From assembly GCA_947629515.1 (NCBI GenBank), contig CANRDY010000002.1:62001-126000 (forward strand): DNA of 64,000 bases, given 5' to 3'. The notes beneath the pieces were generated by a model. It had not been told where the DNA came from. It did no database searches and worked only from the letters and a program-made list of their open reading frames with translations. This stretch comes from an uncultured Clostridia bacterium (GTDB taxonomy: Bacteria; Bacillota; Clostridia; Christensenellales; Borkfalkiaceae). Shown here piece after piece: positions 49,601-56,712 of the stretch (the stretch's first letter is position 1; each line of letters starts with the position of its first letter). The position numbers and the translations under genes were made by a program.

Positions 49601-50668
49601 ATTTTCAAATTAATGGACGAGGGCAAGATAGACTACGTTGTGTACACGGGCAAGACGGATATCGAGTCGATTACAAACTATATAAGTTTGCACCACCATG
49701 CGATTTTGCTCGGAATTACCGTTTTGACTTCGCTCGATACGACCAACGCGCTTGCCGACGTTATTGCGGGCAGATACAACCAGTTCAACACAGAACTTGT
49801 CGATATAAACAACCTCAGAAAGCACAAGTTAAAGCTCAATTTCTGCAAAATGCAGAGTTGCGGCAACGACTATATTTTCTTCAATAATATGGATAACGCC
49901 ATAACTTGCCCCGAATCGCTTGCCATCAACTTCTCCGACAGACACTACGCGATAGGCGGCGACGGCATAGTTATGATCGAAAAATCGGGAATAGCCGACG
50001 CGCGGATTAGAGTTTTCAACAGCGATGGCAGCGACGGCGGTATGGCGGCAAATCCTTTGAGATGCGTTGCCAAATATCTGTACGACAATCGGTTCGTGCA
50101 GTCCGAAAATATAACCGTTGAAACTTGCAGCGGAGTGAGGGCTTTGAGCGTGAATTCCTTTAACGGAAAAGCAAGTTCTGTTATGGTCAACCTCGGCGCG
50201 CCCGTTTTTGACGGGGCAAGCATACCCTCGAAGCTCGACGGCGAAGTTATAAACCGCAAGATAAATATCGGCGGTAAGGACTACGAAGTTACCCTTGTCA
50301 ACGTCGGCAACCCTCACTGCGTTATCTTCTGCGACAAAGTGGACGACGTGGATATAGAAACGCTCGGGCAATCCGTGTGCGATTCGGGCTTGTTCCCTCA
50401 GGGGATATTCGTCGAGTGCGTGCGCGTTGTCAACCGCCTTACGATAAAAATGCGCGTATGGGAGAAAGGCAACGGCGAAACATGGTCGTGCGGAACGGCG
50501 GCGGCGGCTTCGGCGGTCGCTTCGATAGTCAACGGCTTCTGCGCCCGCGGCGAAATTATTACCGTTAAGCTCAAAGGCGGTGATCTGTTTGTAAACTACA
50601 AGCAAGACGGCGACGTAGAGCTGGACGGTACGGTCAAACTTTCATTCGAGGGTACGATAGAAATTTAA
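46616..50668 (+). CDS. carB: Carbamoyl-phosphate synthase large subunit fused in frame to a DapF-like (diaminopimelate epimerase fold) domain
   Basis: Residues 1 to about 1070 are complete CarB including the MGS domain; from about 49826 KLKLNFCKMQSCGNDYIFF...VFNSDGSDGGMAANPLRCVAKYLYD...VGNPHCVIF...WEKGNGETWSCGT is DapF-like; no stop between them. Confidence 0.93.
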   Translation: MPKREDIKKVLVIGSGPIVIGQAAEFDYAGAQACRVLKDAGVNVVLCNSNPATIMTDKALADEIYLEPLTVETLKRIIIKERPDSLLASLGGQTGLTLGCQLAKCGFLDEYGVKLIGVNLESIDRAEDRELFKETMQKINQPVVPSDIAYSVEECLNIAKKIGYPVIVRPAYTLGGAGGGVAKDEEELKLIAHNGLMLSPITQVLIEKYIGGWKEIEFEVLRDGAGNVLTVCSMENFDPVGIHTGDSIVIAPAVTLSDKEYQMLRTASLNIITELKIEGGCNCQFALNPDSFEYSVIEVNPRVSRSSALASKATGYPIAKVATKIALGYTLDEIKNDVTGKTYACFEPTLDYVVVKLPKWPFDKFLYAKRTLGTRMKATGEVMAIGTSFEMAIMKAVRGAEISIGTLNMPKLAELSDEEIHKRLYDLTDERLFVVFQAIKRGVSIDEIYKITKIDEWFLNKLKNLSDFEEEIKGAKLTREQYLRGKKLGYPDKELEKISGNKLPAHRPAVFKMVDTCGAEFSAQTPYFYSTYDEADHDEAKPFVLKSTKKRIIVIGSGPIRIGQGIEFDYSSVHCVWALKRLGYEVIIINNNPETVSTDFDTADRLYFEALTPEDVQNVIDIEKPYGVVITFGGQTAIKLCGYLDKKGIRILGTPADSVDLAEDRERFDELLENFGIARPKGLTVMTKEEAVKAAETLGYPVLLRPSYVIGGQNMTIAFTQNDIERYMDVILAQKIENPVLCDKYLMGTELEVDAISDGVDVLIPGIMQHIERAGVHSGDSIAVYPPYNLSDAMLRKVVDISCKLAISLKTKGLINIQYLIYQNELYVIEVNPRASRTIPYISKVTGVPMVDLATKILAGQKLKKLGYGTGLYPNSPYVAVKVPVFSFEKLNDVNSQLGPEMKSTGEVLGIGKTIEEALFKGLVSAGFNVKHPTKQNPSGIYFTINDQDKFEIVNIVKKFADLGLTLYATKGTAQVIRSVGLECTEVARLSTNDEIFKLMDEGKIDYVVYTGKTDIESITNYISLHHHAILLGITVLTSLDTTNALADVIAGRYNQFNTELVDINNLRKHKLKLNFCKMQSCGNDYIFFNNMDNAITCPESLAINFSDRHYAIGGDGIVMIEKSGIADARIRVFNSDGSDGGMAANPLRCVAKYLYDNRFVQSENITVETCSGVRALSVNSFNGKASSVMVNLGAPVFDGASIPSKLDGEVINRKINIGGKDYEVTLVNVGNPHCVIFCDKVDDVDIETLGQSVCDSGLFPQGIFVECVRVVNRLTIKMRVWEKGNGETWSCGTAAAASAVASIVNGFCARGEIITVKLKGGDLFVNYKQDGDVELDGTVKLSFEGTIEI

Positions 50669-51819
50669 TGATTTATCTTGATAATGCGGCTACGACCAAG
50701 CCCGACGGCGAGAGCCTCGACCGCGCCATGCAATACTTAAAAGACGATTATTATAATCCTTCCGCGCTCTATGCGGAAGGGTATAATATTCAGTTGGAAT
50801 TGCGCCGCACGCGCGAGAAACTTCTTTCATACGTCTGCGACAAGGAAGAATACAGACTCAATTTTACCTCTTGCGGAACCGAAGCCGACAATCAGGCGAT
50901 TTTCGGAGCGGGCAGGCGGGGGAACGTTGTAACTACCCTCGGCGAACATTCGGCGGTATTTTCTGCGGTAAACGAGTTGAAGCAGAGGGGCGTTGAGGTT
51001 CGCTTTGCTTCGCTCAATTCCGACGGAAGCGTCAACCGCGAAAGCCTTTTGAGCCTTGTCGACGAAAAAACTTCGCTTGTGTCGGTCATTCACGTCGGCA
51101 ACGAGACGGGTGCGGTCAACGATATAAATGGGCTTGCAAAGGCTGTAAAGGGCAAAAACGCCTATGCGGTTTTTCATTCGGACGGCGTTCAGGCGTTCGG
51201 AAAAATCCCTTATAAATTGAGCAAAGATATCGACCTTTACTCGGTAAGCGCGCACAAAATCGGCGGAATTAAGGGCGTTGGGGCGTTGTTCCGCAAAAAA
51301 AATCTCATAATCAAGCCGCATATTTACGGCGGCGGGCAAGAGGGCGGCGCAAGGAGCGGAACCGAAAACGTATTCGGTATCACCAATTTCGGGTTCGCCG
51401 CGGAAAAGAAATTTGCGGCTGTCGAAGTCGATTTTGAAAGAATAAGCGGTATGCGCAGTTTGCTTTGGGAAAGGCTCGACAAGGAGCTTTTTACAATAAT
51501 TTCACCCGAAAAAATTATATCCGACGGCAAAATTGTTGCCTCTCCGTACATTCTTACGGTCGGAGTGAACGGCGTTCGCGGCGAAACAATAATGCACGAA
51601 GCCGACGACGCGGGACTTATTATAGGCACGGGTTCGGCGTGCGCTTCGAACGAAAAGAAGAGATTTTCGCGCGTGATACTTGCCTGCGGCGTAAGCGAAA
51701 GCCTTGCCGACGGTATTTTGAGAATAAGTTTTTCACCCCAAAACACGGTTGAAGAGTGCGCAAAAGCGGCGGAAATTCTGAATAAAATCGTGCGCCGCAG
51801 AAAAGAAATAGTTGATTGA
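50668..51819 (+). CDS. Cysteine desulfurase (NifS/IscS-like)
   Basis: IYLDNAATTKPD, SVSAHKIGGIKGVGALF, GTGSACASNEKK; adjacent to thiI. Confidence 0.93.
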   Translation: MIYLDNAATTKPDGESLDRAMQYLKDDYYNPSALYAEGYNIQLELRRTREKLLSYVCDKEEYRLNFTSCGTEADNQAIFGAGRRGNVVTTLGEHSAVFSAVNELKQRGVEVRFASLNSDGSVNRESLLSLVDEKTSLVSVIHVGNETGAVNDINGLAKAVKGKNAYAVFHSDGVQAFGKIPYKLSKDIDLYSVSAHKIGGIKGVGALFRKKNLIIKPHIYGGGQEGGARSGTENVFGITNFGFAAEKKFAAVEVDFERISGMRSLLWERLDKELFTIISPEKIISDGKIVASPYILTVGVNGVRGETIMHEADDAGLIIGTGSACASNEKKRFSRVILACGVSESLADGILRISFSPQNTVEECAKAAEILNKIVRRRKEIVD

Positions 51820-52978
51820 TATGGAAAAAGTTATAATAATTCGATATTCCGAAATACATTTGAAGGGCAAGAACCGCGGTTACTTCGAGCGGGTTTTTAC
51901 GGTAAACCTCGAAAAGGCTCTTAAAGGTTTAAGGCACGAAATTCGCCGACAGAGCGGAAGATATTTGGTTGAAAACTTCTCGGAAGAGGATTCCGAAAGC
52001 ATTATTCGCCGTATTTCAAAAGTTTTCGGCGTTCATTCGTACAGCGTCGCGCTCAAAGTTGAAAGCGATCTCGACGAAATTTTTAAGGCGGCAAGGGAAG
52101 TTGCATTCGAAAGCGGTACTTTTAAGGTCGAAACCCACAGAGCGGACAAGACGTTCAAACTAAATTCGCTCGAAATCAGCTCGGAGATTGGCGGCAGACT
52201 GCTCGCTTCAAACAAAAATCTTAAAGTCGACGTTCATGACCCGCAGTTCATTGTCAATATCGACGTGCGCGAAAACGGTACGACGCTTGTGTTCAACCAA
52301 TTTATAAAGGGCGCGGGCGGCATGCCCGTGGGAACTTCGGGCAAGGGGCTTTTGCTGCTTTCGGGCGGTATCGACAGCCCCGTTGCGGGGCAGATGATAG
52401 CCAAAAGAGGAATGAATGTCGAATGTCTGCACTTTCACAGCTATCCTTACACCAACTTACAGGCGCGCGATAAGGTAATAGAACTTGCAAAAGTGCTTGC
52501 GCAGTACACCTGCGGCACGAAACTTTATATTATTTCGGTCACAAAAATTCAAGAGGATATCCATAAAAGTTGCAACGGCGAGTATATGGTCACCCTTTTA
52601 AGGCGGTTCATGATGAGAATTGCCGAAAGGATCGCCCTGAAAGTCGGTTCGCAGTGCATAATTACGGGCGAAAGTTTGGGGCAGGTCGCAAGCCAGACGA
52701 TAGAGGGAATGACCTCGTCCAACAGCGTTATAAAACAGTTGCCCGTTTTAAGACCTCTTTGCGGGTTCGACAAGGACGAAATTATCGAGCGCAGCCGCGA
52801 AATGGGCGCGTTTGACATTTCCATTCAGCCCTATGAGGATTGCTGTACGGTATTTTTGCCCAAGCACCCCGTAATAAAGCCCACGCTTTCGGCAGTTGAG
52901 GAAGAAGAGGCTAAGCTCGACGTGAACAGCCTTGTAGAAGAGGCGTTAAAAACGCTTGAAATTCTGACAATACAATAA
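51812..52978 (+). CDS. thiI: tRNA 4-thiouridine sulfurtransferase ThiI
   Basis: EIHLKGKNRGYFE, THUMP region, LLLLSGGIDSPVAGQMIAKRGM. Confidence 0.95.
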   Translation: MIDMEKVIIIRYSEIHLKGKNRGYFERVFTVNLEKALKGLRHEIRRQSGRYLVENFSEEDSESIIRRISKVFGVHSYSVALKVESDLDEIFKAAREVAFESGTFKVETHRADKTFKLNSLEISSEIGGRLLASNKNLKVDVHDPQFIVNIDVRENGTTLVFNQFIKGAGGMPVGTSGKGLLLLSGGIDSPVAGQMIAKRGMNVECLHFHSYPYTNLQARDKVIELAKVLAQYTCGTKLYIISVTKIQEDIHKSCNGEYMVTLLRRFMMRIAERIALKVGSQCIITGESLGQVASQTIEGMTSSNSVIKQLPVLRPLCGFDKDEIIERSREMGAFDISIQPYEDCCTVFLPKHPVIKPTLSAVEEEEAKLDVNSLVEEALKTLEILTIQ

Positions 52979-52980
52979 TA

Positions 52981-53008
52981 AAATCGGCGGAGCGTCCCGC
53001 CGATTTTT
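52981..53008 (+). terminator. Terminator after thiI
   Basis: AAATCGGCGG-AGCGTC-CCGCCGATTTTT. Confidence 0.85.
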
Positions 53009-53053
53009 GCAATTGAAGCAATTGTTTTTTATTATTTTACCGATTATTTACAA

Positions 53054-53094
53054 TGAACCGATTATTATAGTGAACCGATTATTATAGTGAACCG
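53054..53094. repeat. 17-bp tandem repeat directly after pbp1A stop codon
   Basis: TGAACCGATTATTATAG x2 plus TGAACCG; degraded copy ACCGATTATTTAC just before. Confidence 0.85.
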
Positions 53095-53099
53095 TTTTT

Positions 53100-55319
53100 T
53101 TACATGTTGAACCAATCGCGTTCAACTATCCCCGGTATCCTGATTTGAGGGCTTTGATTTTCGCCCGTATTGATTTGAGGAAGAGTAACGGGTTCACCCT
53201 TATAAATAACGTTTTCGTATTCGTAGCAGGGAGTAACGGTATACAAATGCACTCCCGCGTCGGGTTTATCTAAAATCTCTTCTTTCCATTTTCCATTATA
53301 AATTTCAACATTTTCGCCATTTGTTATGCGATTTATGAGATATGAATAGTACTTCGTCTGACATAATTGGATTTTTACACCGTTTTTTTCAACAGAAATC
53401 TGCGGAGCGGAAATGACGGGCTTTGAAAATCGTGTTGAAGTTTCTTTGGGAATATTCGACGAAAGTCCGCGCACGGTAAGAACATTCAGCTTAGGCGAAA
53501 TGCTTTCGGCAAGCACTATTTTATTGTTCCGGTAATATTCCTCCGCGTCGATATCGATTTGACAAGTGCCCGCCGTTGTGTTCAGTTGAGCGGGGGTGCG
53601 ATCCTTGTAGAGTTTGCCGAGTATTTTTTCGGCAATGGGGCAACAACTGCCGCCGCCCGTAATTTTAAGTTTTTTATTGTTTTTGTCGCCGAGCCAAACG
53701 CCTATCGTATGTTCGCTTGTGTAACACATGGCGTAAGCGTCTGTATTTCCGTCCTCCGCGCCGCAAGTTCCCGTTTTCGAAGCGACATCGTACTTAATAT
53801 CTTTAAGTCTTTTTGCCGTTCCCGTTTTTGAAGTTCCTTCCAGAACCCCGTTCATCAGCGAACAAACGCCTTCCGAAAACACTCTTTGAGGAGTTTTTTC
53901 GGCATTATAAATAATTTTGCCGTCTTTCGATACGATTTTTTTGATAAAGCGCGAGGGGGAATATAACCCCGAATTGGCAAAAATCGTGTATCTGTCGGTC
54001 AGCTCTTTTAGCGAAAGCCCGTATTTCATTCCGCCGAGCGCAAGCGCAAGGTTCTTTTCTTCCCCGTCAAGCTCCAAATTCATGGCGTTCGCGTACTTTT
54101 CGGCCTTTTCAATTGTCAGCGAATTGAGCGTTTTGACCGCGGGCACGTTGTAACTTTTCTGCAAACTCTCTTCTGCGGTCACGTAGCCGTGATAGGTTTT
54201 GTCATTATTTTCGGGTGAATATCCGCCAAAATCAATTTTTTCGTCTAATATCCTTGTGTAAGGCGTTAAAATTCCCTCCTCAAACGACGGCGCGTACACA
54301 AGCAGTGGTTTTATTGTTGAACCGGGTTGTCTCTTGGCAAAACCAATTGAGCTTTTAAAGGCGGTAACTCCCCCCGAGTTCTCCGTAACAACGATCGCAC
54401 CGTCGCAGTCGGTTTGTATCTCAGATATAAAATTTTGTATATCAGAATCCATAAAAGTGTAAATTTTGCACCCGTCGGCAAGCCCGTAAAAATCGGTATT
54501 AAGCTCTTCGAGTTCGTCAAAAACTCCCTCAAGGTAGTCCGAAGAACCGCCCTTCGGGCTTCTTTCGGCAATTTCAATCGGGGCTTGACTTTCGGCTTTG
54601 CGTCTTTCTTCGGTAATAAACCCGCATGTTTCCATGGCTTTCAGCACTATATTCCGCCTTTCAAGGCTCTTGTCGGGATTTTTCAGAGGGGAGTAGTTGT
54701 TGGGCGAACTCAACAAACCCGCCAAAGTCGCGCTCTCGTTTAGCGTAAGTTCCTCGGCGGTTTTCGAAAAATAAAATTCCGACGCGCTCTCGATGCCGTA
54801 GCAGTTGTGACCGAAGTATATGGTGTTCAGATACATTTCGAGAATTTCGTTCTTGCCGAAGTGCTTTTCGAGTTCCTTGGTAAGCCGAATTTCTTTTAGC
54901 TTGCGCGATATTGTCTTATCGCCCGTCAAGTGCGTGTTCTTTATGAGTTGCTGGCTTATGGTCGACGCGCCCTCTTTGAACGCGCCCGCCTTTATATTTG
55001 TGAACAAAGCCTTGACCATTCGCCTGTAATTAAGCCCGCCGTGGCGGTAAAAAGTTCTGTCCTCAGAGGCGATAAAGGCGTTTAAGGTGTCTTTATTAAG
55101 GTAATTGATATCGGCGTTCTTGCGATTTTTAGTGTAAGACGCGCTGACGATTTTGTTACCGCTTTGGTCATAAACGGCGATATTTTGCGACGGGGCAAGC
55201 AGTTTGGATCTGTCGAGTTTAGCGTCGCGGGTGGCTATAAGATAGCTTAAAAACAGCGCGCCGAATATAACGATAAGGCTTAAAATTACGATAGCAGAGA
55301 TTTTTAAGAATTTAGACAT
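53100..55319 (-). CDS. Class A penicillin-binding protein (PBP1A)
   Basis: GT51 motifs EDRTFYRHGG, EGASTISQQLIKN, RKLKEIRLTKELE; transpeptidase PGSTIKP, SYN, KTGT. Confidence 0.94.
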   Translation of the reverse strand: MSKFLKISAIVILSLIVIFGALFLSYLIATRDAKLDRSKLLAPSQNIAVYDQSGNKIVSASYTKNRKNADINYLNKDTLNAFIASEDRTFYRHGGLNYRRMVKALFTNIKAGAFKEGASTISQQLIKNTHLTGDKTISRKLKEIRLTKELEKHFGKNEILEMYLNTIYFGHNCYGIESASEFYFSKTAEELTLNESATLAGLLSSPNNYSPLKNPDKSLERRNIVLKAMETCGFITEERRKAESQAPIEIAERSPKGGSSDYLEGVFDELEELNTDFYGLADGCKIYTFMDSDIQNFISEIQTDCDGAIVVTENSGGVTAFKSSIGFAKRQPGSTIKPLLVYAPSFEEGILTPYTRILDEKIDFGGYSPENNDKTYHGYVTAEESLQKSYNVPAVKTLNSLTIEKAEKYANAMNLELDGEEKNLALALGGMKYGLSLKELTDRYTIFANSGLYSPSRFIKKIVSKDGKIIYNAEKTPQRVFSEGVCSLMNGVLEGTSKTGTAKRLKDIKYDVASKTGTCGAEDGNTDAYAMCYTSEHTIGVWLGDKNNKKLKITGGGSCCPIAEKILGKLYKDRTPAQLNTTAGTCQIDIDAEEYYRNNKIVLAESISPKLNVLTVRGLSSNIPKETSTRFSKPVISAPQISVEKNGVKIQLCQTKYYSYLINRITNGENVEIYNGKWKEEILDKPDAGVHLYTVTPCYEYENVIYKGEPVTLPQINTGENQSPQIRIPGIVERDWFNM

Positions 55320-55381
55320 TATAAATAGTATTTATAAATTAAAATATTTGTTGCAAATTATTTGAAAAAAACGATTGAAAA

Positions 55382-56710
55382 TTGTATAATCGTAATATGA
55401 AATATTACATAACCACGTACGGCTGTCAGATGAACGTGCACGAGTCCGAAAAAATAGCGGGGATACTCGCAAGTCTCGGCTACGAAAGTTGTAACGATAT
55501 AGCCGATGCGGACATAGCCGTTTTTAACACCTGTTGCATACGTGAAAACGCCGAAAATCATGCGTTCGGAAATATCGGAATGTTGAAAAAACTCAAATCC
55601 GAACGCAAAGATATGATAATAGCGGTGGGCGGCTGTCTGCCCCAACAGATAGGAAAGGCGGAAATTCTACACAAAAAATTTCCGTTCGTCGATATAATTT
55701 TCGGAACGCACAACCTCGGAAAACTTAAAGACTACATTCTCAAAAAACAGAAGCAGAAAAAGGCGGTAATAGAAATCGAGCAGTCTGAGGGCGAGATTTG
55801 CGAAAACGGCGACGAACCGTTAAGGACGAGCTATCCCAACGCGTGGATAAACATAACCTACGGCTGTAACAATTTTTGCAGTTACTGCATAGTTCCCTAC
55901 GTTCGCGGCAGAGAGAGAAGCCGAAGCTCGGCAAACATAATTTCAGAGGCAAAGTCGCTCGTTCGCGAGGGTTATAAAGAGCTTACGCTCCTCGGCCAGA
56001 ACGTCAATTCCTACTCGAATGGTTCAACCGATTTAACTTTCCCCCGACTTTTGGCGGCTGTTGCGGCGATAGACGGCAAATTCCGCCTTAGATTTATGAC
56101 GAGCCACCCCAAAGATTTTTCGGAAGAACTTGCAAAGGCAATTGCCGAAAACCCCAAGATCTGCAACTGCGTGCACTTGCCCGCCCAGAGCGGCTCGAAC
56201 GCCGTATTAAAAGCGATGAACCGCAAATACACAGTCGAAGATTACCTTAAAAAGATAGAAATTTTAAGAAAATATGTTCCAAATTGCGCCGTAACGACCG
56301 ACCTCATCGTCGGCTTCCCGGGGGAGACGGAAGAGGACTTCAACGCCACGTTAAAGCTCGTTGAAGAGGCGGACTTTTCATCGGCGTTCACGTTTGTCTA
56401 TTCCCCGCGCGAGGGCACGGTTGCCGCGAAAATGCCCAACCGCGTTCCCGAAGAAGTTTCAAAAGAGCGCATAATGCGGCTCATCGAAGCGGTCAACGCG
56501 CGCACGCGCGAGCAATCGCAGAAGTACGTGGGAAAGACGGTTGAAATTCTGTGCGAGGACTATGATCCCAAAAAGCAAAAGTACCTCGGCAGAGACGAAT
56601 ACGGCAGAATGGCGTACTTTTCGGGCGAGACCGACCTTGTCGGCGAGTTCGTTAAGGTTAATATAGGATCGGTAAACGGCATTTCACTTTACGGAAAAAT
56701 CGAGGTGTGA
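55382..56710 (+). CDS. miaB: tRNA-2-methylthio-N6-dimethylallyladenosine synthase
   Basis: YITTYGCQMNVHESEKIAGIL, YGCNNFCSYCIVPYVRGRERSR. Confidence 0.95.
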   Translation: MYNRNMKYYITTYGCQMNVHESEKIAGILASLGYESCNDIADADIAVFNTCCIRENAENHAFGNIGMLKKLKSERKDMIIAVGGCLPQQIGKAEILHKKFPFVDIIFGTHNLGKLKDYILKKQKQKKAVIEIEQSEGEICENGDEPLRTSYPNAWINITYGCNNFCSYCIVPYVRGRERSRSSANIISEAKSLVREGYKELTLLGQNVNSYSNGSTDLTFPRLLAAVAAIDGKFRLRFMTSHPKDFSEELAKAIAENPKICNCVHLPAQSGSNAVLKAMNRKYTVEDYLKKIEILRKYVPNCAVTTDLIVGFPGETEEDFNATLKLVEEADFSSAFTFVYSPREGTVAAKMPNRVPEEVSKERIMRLIEAVNARTREQSQKYVGKTVEILCEDYDPKKQKYLGRDEYGRMAYFSGETDLVGEFVKVNIGSVNGISLYGKIEV

Positions 56711-56712
56711 TT

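Noticed and set aside
53034-53094. Possible transposon end or IS remnant
   Set aside because: Simple 17-bp tandem repeat, no terminal inverted repeats or transposase fragments.
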